From contig NC_056762.1 in NCBI RefSeq assembly GCF_018687715.1, forward strand, positions 31,360,864 through 31,424,863: DNA of 64,000 bases, written 5' to 3'. Shown one piece after another: positions 33,931-44,243 of this stretch. Each line of letters starts with the position of its first letter. Position 1 is the stretch's first letter. This DNA comes from Carya illinoinensis (lineage: Eukaryota > Streptophyta > Magnoliopsida > Fagales > Juglandaceae). The position numbers and the translations under genes were made by a program. The notes below the pieces were generated by a model that made no database searches, was not told the origin of the DNA, and saw nothing but the letters and a program-made list of their open reading frames with translations.

Positions 33931-35395
33931 TAATTCTGCCAAATCTAGCTTTAATAGGAAGTTTTAAACTTATTAAAAAACTAATATGATATTCAAACTA
34001 GAGGAAGTGCGTTTCTTCGATCTCATTCACATATTGTTTTAAACTTATTAAAAAACTAATATGATACTGTTTTCCAGAAGTAGTCCCCAACCTTTTTAAT
34101 CGGAAGTGGGCAAATGGAAAAAGAGGTGGTGGTTTTCTGTTTAGTGTAATTTGTATTAATGGGGAAAAATCAACCCTAATTTGGGTTCATGTTAGGAGCG
34201 TATCCTAGTATTTTTTGCCTTTATTTTCTATGCAATTGATTAATTTAAAGCCAATTCCATGATGACCATCTTTCTTCATGGTGGTACCTCTCTTTGAATT
34301 TTCTCTTCAATTTATTTTTATTTTTATTTTTTGAGCACTCACTTGCAATACACCATGTCAAAGTGTTGCAAAATATATACCATATTTTCATTTTGTTTGA
34401 ACGAGGATTAATATAATAAGAGCACTGCTACATAACAGCCCCACACCCAACACACCAGTATAAAATAACAGAGGATAAAATAGTAGATTCACATTTTTCA
34501 ATAGTGTGAAAAAGTGTGAAGCTGCTGTATAGATTTATACATATAATAATTTCACACTTTTTTGTATAGATTTTACAAATTTCCACTATGAAATAAACTA
34601 GCATTAAAAAGCTACTATAACATTATTCAACACAAAGAAGTAACTTTATTTTTTTGTACAGCCACGACAATGTATCTTCTACTTTTTTTGTACAACAATA
34701 ACTTTTCAACCAATTAAAAAATAATAATGAATCTCTTTTTTTTTGGTCCATTTAAAATAAAAATGTATTCATATAGATGTAGTGATGGAAATGTTATGAT
34801 ATAATTTTTTAAAAGATTTCTGGAGGAAGTTTTCCTTAACCTATTTAAGAATGAATAATTCTATTTATCATTCTCATGCACCACAAATCATATCTATTTT
34901 AATTTTTTTTTCATTTTTCCTATAACAAATATGTAGTGTATGGATAATAAATAGAACATCTCAGTTAATTTAATAAGAATAAAATAAAATAAAATAAAAA
35001 ATAAATTAAAATATGTAAAGTATGTTGTGTGGAATGATAAGTAGTATCCCTCGGGATAAAGGTAAAATCTAAAATGATTTAAATATAAGTTGTGCTACCC
35101 ATATATAACTGAATCGTCCTTATATCTAGTAACATCAAATTTTCAGGATTCATGCATCACTTTTGATTCAGAGCTGTATTAGACTGTAATGCCTTTTCTA
35201 GAATTTTATATCAATAAGTCACTAAGAACCTAGTGATAAAGGAGGTCAAATGATCATGCACGTAGACCAGAGTTGTGGAAACTCAGAGACCTTAGGTAGC
35301 ATTAATAAGGGCTGCATGCTTGAAAGTAAAAGAATGAAGCTGGATTAAAATATTATCAGCAAGTTTTTATTTGTATTATATATTTGCATTCACTA
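33931..35395. other. Intergenic AT-rich DNA
   Basis: No coding signal. It contains a short direct repeat (ttttaaacttattaaaaaactaatatgat at 33962-33990 and again near 34040) and a MITE at 34855-35056. Confidence 0.6.
34855..35056 (-). repeat. MITE with imperfect terminal inverted repeats
   Basis: Left arm tctatttatcattctcatgca and right arm tgtgtggaatgataagtagtatc pair imperfectly. The AT-rich core includes aaaat(a)aaaat runs. It is related to 14335-14482 in opposite orientation. Confidence 0.6.
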
Positions 35396-35397
35396 TA

Positions 35398-35775
35398 TGG
35401 ATATTCACAGGTAACCATTTCTAGCATGCACATGCCGAAAGAATATATGTCCACAAGATCATTGTATTCCTCTTCATAAAGCTCGGGAGGCATAAATTCG
35501 GGAGTGCCTATGCAAAAAAGAAAAAAAGATAACAAACCGCAGTTTACAGTACAGTTAGGCCAAAGTCATAACACTTTCAGAGAAAGGGATGTCCATACCA
35601 GTAACTCTTCGGGCAGTGGGCTGCTACATTTTCAGGTCTCTGTGGATAATTGGAGGATTGTAGCCATGCAAATAGCTTAACTCTTGAAGAACCTGCCTAG
35701 CCCGGCCAATTCTTGATGATCTTCATATCAACATTCTTATGCTTCTTTCGATATTTCGAACACAATGAAACCATG
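35398..35775 (-). pseudogene. WNK-type protein kinase fragment with intron
   Basis: Minus strand, two exons. The first (about 35775-35599) has [11 protein letters not shown], then after a small indel [23 protein letters not shown], the catalytic loop, then a deletion of the DFG-side residues to QPTARRVTG. A 91-bp GT-AG intron (35598-35508) splits the Gly codon. The second exon (35507-35400) has [21 protein letters not shown] and [20 protein letters not shown], strongly WNK-like (usual APE is PPE here). WNK (with-no-lysine) kinases regulate ion transport and flowering in plants. The DFG region is missing and stops are present, so this is a broken gene piece. The retained intron argues for DNA-level duplication, not retroposition. 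Confidence 0.8.
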
Positions 35776-36044
35776 TATGCTATAGATTATCATTGAACCC
35801 AAAAAAATTAGTGAAAGAAAATATGGCTAACATTACAAAAATTGTCTCAAACTCCCAGAAGTGAACAACTCTGTTATTAGGTTGAGTTTAGTTGTTTCAA
35901 CCTAGCTATTAGTTAGGATAATCAATAAGTTGGTAATTAATAGGATGTTAAAAATAAAAATGTTAGACGGAAAATCTCAAAAGATTTATGTAACAAAATT
36001 CAATTTGGATCCCTTTCCAACTTCTCGTTCGAATCACTACAAGA

Positions 36045-36960
36045 AATTCCCACGTTTCTCGGGGGGGCTTTTCGTGGCAAAAAGCCAATTTTTGGCAGGG
36101 ATATACTTTTTCCCACAAATTCTGCCCGTGGGAGTCTCGTGGCGTATAATTCGCCGCAAATGCTTTAATTTCCCATGATAACTCTAATTGGTGGGGACTG
36201 AATGTTTTTAACCACGGAATGTTCCGTGGTTAAAAACTCTACACTTCATCGCAAAAGCCAATAAAATTGCTATCAATATCATGGGTAAAAGAGATAATGC
36301 CACTAGATCCATCCGTGGGAAAAGGTATAATTCTCACGTGTACAACTCATAGGCAATAGAGTAATTCCCACCAGCGCTACACTTGTGCAATGGTATTTTT
36401 CCCATAAGTTGTACTCGTGGGTAATGAAGCAAGTCCCGCCTTAAAAATTCGTGGGGAAAGGAGCAACAGTGACAAATGAATTTTGTGGGTATACTTATTA
36501 GCCACTACTTGTTTTGTGGCAAATAAGCCCTGATCCATTCATATATTTGCTGATTACCCATGATTGGTTTCGGTGGGAATTACATAATTTACATGAATTA
36601 AACTGCCGTGGGAAAAATCTTAATAAACAAAGAGTTTATTTTTTTCCCCACAAAACGTCACTCCTAGGAATAAAAATTTGTCCATGAGAAATACCTTTAG
36701 GAAATGTGTCGAATTTTAAGTGGGTGATTTTTCCCCACAACCATATTCCATGTAATACCTATATTTTACATGGAAATATCCTGTGGCAAGCCACCTTTTA
36801 TGGATTCTTGTACTATATCTTGATACCCACGAGTTATTCTCCATGAGTTGATTGAGATAGACACCACCATTTACCAACAATTCTCCCACAACTAACAATG
36901 TAAGCATAATTCCCATACATTAATTACGTTCCCCTGTTTCTTACAACTAAACACCCATTA
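36045..36960. repeat. Subterminal cgtgggaa/ttcccacg motif cluster
   Basis: About twenty copies or near-copies of gtggga or its complement in 900 bp, for example near 36049, 36100, 36128, 36222, 36312, 36415, 36451, 36611 and 36648. This density falls off inward. In CACTA elements such arrays bind the TNPA protein; here that is inference. Confidence 0.65.
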
Positions 36961-39367
36961 AACATAACTGTGCTGGGATACAGACAACAAATCCATTCAA
37001 AACTATTGCCCCATATATATATTTACAACATTGATCAGGAATGTTCCAATATGCATAGTCTTTGAGGGAAATGGAAAATTAATGTTTACCCTGTGGGAAG
37101 GAGAAGAGGGTCATCAGCGTTTTTAACAACTACTTTAGCCTATATGCATACAACAACTACACAATTCTGCATGGGGGATACACTTCCAGCAGAATAACCT
37201 CCCTCCAACGTAAAGTTCACTGGTAGCTCCATTGAAAGCAGGTATGAAATATGTAACGGTTGATCTCACCATTTTTCTTTGATACTACCAGCTGATCCTG
37301 ATGCCCACATGCCTCTCTATACCAGAAAATATCCACTGGCTGAATGAATATTGACCTGAAAACTTTATTCATACATGATGTTATGAATTTTTTTAAAACA
37401 CTAGCAGCAGCAGTAGTAGCCCTACAATTCTAGGAGAATCAATGACCTAACTTCAACAAATGACAACAAAATCATAGGAACCATCCTACTTAGCACTAAT
37501 TAATATATCTGCTCATGAACAATATTCCATCCAGGGATGTTAGAATGCAATCCCATGATTGCATTCTGAAAATTCCTGCTGCATCAGTAGGTTTTTATCC
37601 AACAATTAAAGTTTACATTCAGATATTGACACCAAATACAAGAGGGTGCAGTCCCTACAATGAAGGTGATGGCACATTGTTATCAATTACCCTTGGTATC
37701 CATTTGTATACATGGTGTTACAACATGATATCTATGTAGATGTCATTTCCATATGGAAGAACTGGCCAATATAGTGGAGAAGAATTTATTGGGATTCTAT
37801 TGTGTAAATGCCAAGTCCTAACCTATCATAATGAAATGATGTATTTAAGGTGCTAATAAAAGCCTATTGAGGTGTTTAGTTTTTCTTTCATAAATTGTGA
37901 ATTCCTGCAAACTAAAGTTAAACTATACTTCTTAAACCCCATTTTCCATCAACAGTTACCTACTGAGTTAGTAATCCCTAATATTTTTGTTGGTCATTTG
38001 CTGTTGAAAAATTAAAACTTGAAGCTGCCCTTTTCCCAGCACATTATGCAAAACAGGGCAATATTCATCGAGTTGCTATATTCATGCTACAAGCATCATA
38101 ATTCAATGTTATATAATTACCTATGGTATCCTGCTGCATTCAAAATCCAGTTTTGAGTGCACCATGGAAAAATCATGGTTAAATATAAATTGTCATATCT
38201 GTGTCCAATGAGGATTCATTACAGCTCCAACACATGTTTTTGTCACAACCAATCATAACCAAAGTCATCGATATCATTATACACATCCAGTTATTGTGGT
38301 AGTTGCTTAACTTGCCATACAACTCTAGTGAGTGACCCAATGAGTTACAGTGCACGTGAAAGCCTGAGGATTTTTTAACATCCATGTGGATTCCTCATTC
38401 AGATTCTGATATAATATCATGAGTCTTAAGTAAATGAATTTTAAACCTTTTCACTCTAACCTTTTCAATTTTAACATATATATAGCCCAAATCTGGACTT
38501 CAAAATGTAATAATCTGATGTGGGTTACAATATGAACCACCAATTTTGATCAAACCAGACATATGAAGGTGGCTTATTCTCTAAATACAGATAATTACTG
38601 TGGTTCCCCCCCAATTCATACTCCACCTAATTACCTGTATTAACCCACTAGTCATTTCCTAAGCAGATGCATTTTCCTAAAACATGTACAATGATTTCTA
38701 ATAATCAAATTGTTATGGACTACCCTAAGGAGCATATAACATCATCTATTGATTGAAAATATCAAAAATCATTGTACATAAACCAAGAATTTTGACAGAA
38801 AATTTAAGCTACCATCACCCAATCTGGAACTTGTCCAATTACCTTATATAGGTCACTTCGCATGGTGGTTGCCAAACAATGTTACTTCCATGACTTTCCA
38901 ATAATGCCTTCCATCACTGAAAAAAAGTAGACCTGCTGGAACCCTTATATGCAGATCTATTGATGCACTACTTGTGTTTCCCTGAAGTGAAAAAATCAAA
39001 ATGATTAGCATTTAACTGTACCCAATCATTTTACAAATATCTAGGAACTTCCAAACACTACTTCATAGTGTTTTTGAAATATATACTCACTCATTCAGCA
39101 GCAAACCATCACCTGATGGTAACACATCTGATAATCTAGTACCCATTCCCATATTAAAGTAGTTTATGGAATTCCCAAAACAAAAACCTGTGTCCACTTA
39201 CATGGAACACCTCCCATCCCTTTTTTCACAAAACATGACCCCCAACCTTTCCCCACAGTTGATCAAAATAAATACATTATAATTGTTTCCAAAAGCGATA
39301 GGGGGAACAAAAACTAGTTATATCCCCATGACCTTCTTCAAAAAACCTTTACAATATATTAGGAATT
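36961..39367. other. CACTA-like element interior, no gene recognised
   Basis: No convincing coding frame on either strand; the short ORFs (for example 37515-37739) have no domain. It may include intron or UTR remnants of the lost transposase genes. Confidence 0.5.
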
Positions 39368-39700
39368 TTATAAATCTCCTTGAGTCTCTTGTTGAGACTC
39401 CCTACTTGACCCCAAATGTGAGGATATGGCCATGATTTGTTTGTCATGCTCAGAAAACTGTTTTCGTAGCTCAGCCATATCACCCAGCAGTGCTTCTAGT
39501 TTACTCTTATATAAGTCAGCAGATTCCTTGTTCCTTTCATTCTCCTCAGCTATACGTTTGAATGCCTTGTTCTTTTTCAGAAATGGGGAGGGCTCAGGTA
39601 TGACAGAGTGGCCCAGACCTAGTGCCTGAATTAAGTTTATATCCTTGTAGATACATAGCATCAGCACTAAAATATGGCCTAAATCAATCCAAGACATTGA
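39368..39700 (-). pseudogene. TNPA-like C-terminal coiled coil (relic)
   Basis: The minus-strand ORF 39874-39368 has a C-terminal part with LGLGHSVIPEPSPFLKKNK, then a Lys/Glu heptad region (AFKRIAEENERNKESADLYK, LEALLGDMAELRKQF) and HDKQIMAISSHL. This order (a Gly/Pro block, then a coiled coil at the C-terminus) matches TNPA proteins such as that of the first CACTA element. The first half of the ORF looks like non-coding read-through. I am not certain of the assignment. Confidence 0.45.
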
Positions 39701-40267
39701 CAAAAGGGGGCAGTTTCTATTCATATACTGGTTTAAAAATTCAACTCTGGAAGCTTGGAAAACGCAGTCAGATAAAATATCAAGACAAGGTCTTTGAAAA
39801 AAATCAATAAACGTGGAGTACTGCAAGTTATTGCATGCTATGCTAGGGCATCTAGAAGGAGAGAATGTGGACAATTCTTTAAAGGACGGTAGGTTGATTC
39901 CCCATTTTTCTTGCTATTTCTGTCTAAGGGGCTGGCATCTTCTAAGCCTTCAGAACTACCAAAGGACCCCCAAGAAAAAACCCTTTCATAGATCTCAAAA
40001 GCAACCCAATATAATAAGGAAATAATTAATTAGGCTCTTGACCAAAGACACGGATTTTGAAGAATCAAAAGATACCCGGCCATCTTAATCCCTCCATCTT
40101 ATTGCAGAAAGGATAAAGAAGAAAAGGGAAAAGATCCAATCTCTCTCGTCTCTGGTTCTATCCCCTTGGGTTACACTAAGGAAAATCTATGAGTTATTCC
40201 CCACCTAGTGCCTCCAATAAATAGTCAAACCCCCAATTCGTGTCCCATATCCCAAATCTCAGCACTC

Positions 40268-40271
<4 letters not shown>

Positions 40272-40301
<30 letters not shown>
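40272..40301. repeat. CT microsatellite in the GRAS leader
   Basis: Fifteen CT units end 2 bp before the GRAS ATG. A TATA-like ataaatag lies upstream near 40217, so promoter-side DNA seems captured with the gene. Confidence 0.9.
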
Positions 40302-40303
<2 letters not shown>

Positions 40304-40305
<2 letters not shown>

Positions 40306-41262
40306 GGAAATGATAGAATACAGAGATGAGGAGGAGCTTTTGAATCTTAGCCTTGGAATTGTCACAGATTCAAGTGTTGAGAAGACAAGAAAGAGGAAAA
40401 GATCAAAGGATGCTTCAATTCCTACACATCCATTTGAAGGTTGTGATGGGAAGATATTCAGCCTCCTCCAAATAAGGGAACAAATGCTAAAACTAGACCG
40501 CAAGAGACAAGCACCATTAGAAGATGGAAATGGCCTCAACCTGATTCATTTGCTGCTCATAACAGCCACTGCAGTTGATCAAAACAAGGTGGGCTCGGCG
40601 TTGGAGAACCTGAATGAATTGTAGGGAAATGTGTCCTTATCCATAATCTCATTGCAACGAGTCGTGACCTACTTTGCAGATGGTTTGGCAGCAAGGCTTC
40701 TTACACGAAAATCTCTCGTCTACAACATGATCATGAAGGATCCTACAGATGAAGAAAAGTTTTTCGCATTTACTGATCTCTATCGGGTTTCTTCGTATTA
40801 CCAGTTTGCTCATTTCACTGCAAACCAATCCATTATAGAGGCCTTTGAGGAGCAGGAGGAAACCAACCACAGAGCATTACATGTAATTGATTTTTATGAC
40901 TTTTATATGGATGTCAATGGCCTTCTCTGATTCAGTCTCTTTCTGAGAAGGCATCCAATGGAAATCAAGTATCCCTCCGGATAACAGGATTTGGAAGCAG
41001 TTTGGAAGAACTACAAGAAACAGAAAGCATATTGGTAGGCTTTTGTAACGGGGTTTCGGAACATGTAATACTTGGAATTCCAAGGATTGTTAAGAGGCTC
41101 TAGCCTCATTAACATAAGGAAAAAGAAGAACGAAACAGTTGCAGTAAATTTAGTTTTCTATAACATCACCATTGAATAATTATACGAAAGTTTCTGACAC
41201 ATTGAAAACTGTACATTCACTCGACCCCTCTATCGTAATCCTAGTAGAACAAGAAGGGAATA
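40304..41262 (+). pseudogene. GRAS transcription factor fragment (SCL26/RAD1-like)
   Basis: ATG 40304 (MEMIEYRDEEELLNLSLGIV), then a basic stretch (KTRKRKRSK), then GRAS leucine-heptad region I (LIHLLLITATAVDQNKVGSA; VQRVVTYFADGLAARLLTRK shape) and the VHIID block (ALHVIDF). A TAG at 40622-40624 is in frame with the continuation to 40930. Frameshifts follow, with further matches (SLRITGFGSSLEELQETE, 40975-41035; NIRKKKNETVAVNLVFY near 41115) up to DPSIVILVEQEG (41225-41262). The PFYRE and SAW regions are missing. GRAS proteins are plant transcription regulators; the closest group by memory is SCL26/RAD1, not certain. It lies inside the CACTA-like element, so probably a captured copy. Confidence 0.85.
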
Positions 41263-43146
41263 TCAAGAATTTATGCTTATGGTCTTTAATTTTCTGCTAA
41301 TATCAACTGCCAGAAGCAGAAAAAATTAGAGGCTGTTCTTGGAGCAGTTTAAGTCTTTATAAATTTCTGCTTATCATCAAAAAATTCTACATATGGCAGT
41401 TGAATAAGCAGTTGCTAACACTAAACCATCATCCCAACCATCACAAAGGACATCTATGCTAGCATAGAATCCATATCACAAAGACAATGGTGTTTCTAAA
41501 GCAAGGTTATTGGGTTGAAAGTCAGGTCATTGTTCATAAACTGTACATGCTTCAAAGATATGGACATAATGTTTAAAAATTCAAATAATCATAATTTCTA
41601 CCTCATAAATCATTCTTTTAATTTGTTTCCAAACAAATGTATTTAACTTGTTTAAAAGTATTTTAAACATAGGGTTACCAAACAATAAATAATTTTTTAA
41701 TAATAAAACTTATTACTTAAGTTATAAGCCATAATTCCTAAAGATATAAGTTATATTTTCTTTCGTAATCCCAAACATGCACTTTTTCATAGACTCTTGG
41801 TTTGTTCACTAACTTAACCATTCAGATATATATTCTCCACTGGGATCACTTGAAGTTGTTTCTCCATTTCGCATGCAGCAATCATGAACGTGGAGGGCAC
41901 TGCAGGCACCACTGAAAGTTGTCTCAACACTTACTATTACAATTTTTGAAAGAAAATCCAACTTATTTGGCGGGAATTCGCTTTCTACACTTGTTTTGGG
42001 AAGATGAAATGGTATTTGATAAACTCTACTGTGTAGCTTCTAATATAGGATTCAATGTAAATCATTTTAACAAAGTCAATATATCTTATATATTGATTTA
42101 ACACAAGATGAAATATGTTCTTCCTCCTTTAATCAGACTAGTCACTTGGGCTGTATTTTAATTATATTTGAGGTCTTTTTTTATTTACAGGACTCACCCA
42201 AACTCTATAAGAACTTAGTTATAGAGTCTGATCTTGCACTTGAGCATGTCTCCAGAGTGAGATTAATTACCAGCACACAACCACTTGAGACGATGATATA
42301 ATAATATAAAAGTGCTCGATCTAAAAGCCTCAGATTCATACAGAGTAGCATTTTCTTTGTTCAGTTCTTTACTTTAATTAACCTATCTTTAGTTCAGATC
42401 ACTTAAATTTTCCTTAATTTGAAGTGATGATGATCAAGAAGTTTTCCAACATCCCTCTCTTCCAACCAAATTATTATTGGAAAATATCCTGAAAGATCAT
42501 TGTGCAATATGATGTGATACTTCATTGATCTCTTGATGGAAATGACAGTACATAACAAAATAATAGGGACAATCTCTTACAAAAAGGTCAAAAGGGTGTT
42601 CATTTCTCTCTAAATAATAGCTGGGATCGATGAAATCTGATGGATTTTTATCAAATCCATCTCTTTTCCAAAGAAGCATACAACTTCAAATAGGTTCAAC
42701 CTTGTCTGGTTATCATTTAATTAATACGGTAGTATCCATCAAACACAACTTAAGGAAATCATATTACCTAAGCAGAATTTCTATTAGATTCTATCCAACA
42801 ATTCAAGAACGTTCTTGAATTCGCCTAAAGAAAGGAAATTAAAATTTGGATTTGGCATTAAACCCCAAACCTACTTATGTATAGTTATGGCTAAACATAA
42901 TACAGCTCCAAAACTGTGAAGAATAAACCGGACTCATGAACCAGAGATAGACAGACACAGAGAAAAGTCTAATGATTTACCAGGCGGAGAGGGATACGGC
43001 GAGCCAAATTTGAGAAGAGAACACGCCCCTTCATGCGTGGCGTCAACTGGCGGCAGAAGAGAGGAACAGGGCGGCAACTGTCGGCAGCAACTGGACATAC
43101 GTCGAAGGGGGCCGACGCAAGCAACCCATCGGTGTTGATTCCACCA
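41263..43146. other. CACTA-like element interior, no gene recognised
   Basis: AT-rich with short ORFs only. The minus strand of 42934-43308 is Pro/Ser-rich and contains a 27-bp tandem repeat, but no domain is seen. Confidence 0.5.
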
Positions 43147-43227
43147 GATGAGAGTATTCGAAGGAAGTGGGGGATGAGAGTATTCGAAGGAAGTGGGGGA
43201 TGAGAGTATTCGAAGGACGTGGGGGAT
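43147..43227. repeat. Three 27-bp tandem repeats
   Basis: gatgagagtattcgaagga then (a/c)gtggggg, three times without a gap, near the right end of the CACTA-like element. Confidence 0.9.
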
Positions 43228-43670
43228 TTTGCAGGTTGGGGGTCGGGGAGTAAATGGGTGATTTCCAATATTGGTACGTCTGGAAGAGGCAAAAGACTTA
43301 ATTGCCAATTGCCAAAGCTTTTAACACGACATATATGTCGTCGTTAAAGGCCACATTTACCCACGGCTTATGGCTCGCCGCACGCAATCTGGTGACATTT
43401 GGGAAAACTTTACCTGACGGTGACTTTTTGTGCCATAAGCTTCATATTGCCCACCAGCGGTTGTCATGGGATAATAAATTCATGGTAAAATCCCTTATTT
43501 CTTGTAGTATTCTGATCTATTATGAACAATGATGGATAATCGTTTGCTAAAGAATCGCACTTGGTTTTATCAAGAAGTTCTTCTCGTAGCCTGTCAATGA
43601 ACCTATATAGTCAAACTAACACCTTAATGTTCAACACAAGAATAGTGTTCTTCATATTTTTTCCCACGCG

Positions 43671-43716
<46 letters not shown>
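43671..43716. repeat. Compound (TA)n(TG)n microsatellite
   Basis: TA dinucleotides pass into about 15 TG dinucleotides. It lies in the 3' flank of peptide copy A. Confidence 0.95.
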
Positions 43717-43719
<3 letters not shown>

Positions 43720-43739
43720 TAAAGTATGAAAAAAAGAAG

Positions 43740-43905
43740 GATATATATAAATATTAATCATTATCAAGAAGAGTTGAGAAATATACTAAAACAACATGAG
43801 AGTAGCCTCCACTTCTAATTATCAAAGAAACATGAAAACATTTCCGTCATGCATCTCATATCCTATTCTATAGTACTGGGACAACACCGAACACGCATGA
43901 TTGTG
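43740..43905 (-). other. Detached 3' end and 3' UTR of peptide copy A
   Basis: The reverse complement of this stretch continues copy A across the Copia 3 insertion and aligns with copy B from tgtattcggtgttgtccc to agtggaggctact, and with copy C at 63890-64000. Confidence 0.75.
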
Positions 43906-43910
43906 AAAGA

Positions 43911-44208
43911 TGTTAAAGCTACATCTTCACACCCAGTACATACAACGTCCACCACCAACGATGGTGCGTATGCAGCAGACCAACATGCAGCAGACCAGAG
44001 CACGTCCGTAGTCCATGCACCCCATGCAGGCCTTGCACCCACCAAGCTGCCTGCAACCAACCATCCACTATAGCACTCACACTGCACTGTCATTGTACGT
44101 AGTCCGTAGTATTCTCTCTTGTCTTTGTCTGAACAATGTACATATAAATAGAGGCTAAAGCCCACTGTAAAGAAGAGTGAAATATACAGAGGTTTATTCA
44201 TTGTAACA
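43911..44208 (+). repeat. 5' LTR of Copia 3
   Basis: tgttaaagct to ttgtaaca; TATA box tataaata at 44143-44150. Identical to the 3' LTR. Confidence 0.97.
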
Positions 44209-44220
44209 TGGTATTAGAGC
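44209..44220 (+). promoter_or_regulatory. Copia 3 primer binding site
   Basis: tggtattagagc follows the 5' LTR directly, an initiator Met-tRNA type site with one change from TGGTATCAGAGC. Confidence 0.88.
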
Positions 44221-44243
44221 AATACCAGGACTAACTGTCCACC

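Larger units (their letters stand above)
36035..43509. mobile_element. CACTA-like element carrying a captured GRAS gene
   Basis: Left end cactacaagaaattccca at 36035; right end, inverted, (t)actacaagaaataaggga ending at 43509, so the terminal C is mutated there. The left subterminal 900 bp are packed with cgtggg/cccac(g) motifs. Inside are a TNPA-like coiled-coil relic (minus) and a GRAS gene fragment (plus). No TNP2 transposase was found, so the copy is non-autonomous. Flanking triplets (aat left, ttc right) do not match, so the target duplication is decayed or the right boundary is off by a base. Confidence 0.7.

Noticed and set aside
42934..43308. Pro/Ser-rich minus-strand ORFs of 107-124 aa
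   Set aside because: Low complexity and a 27-bp tandem repeat; no domain or family resemblance.
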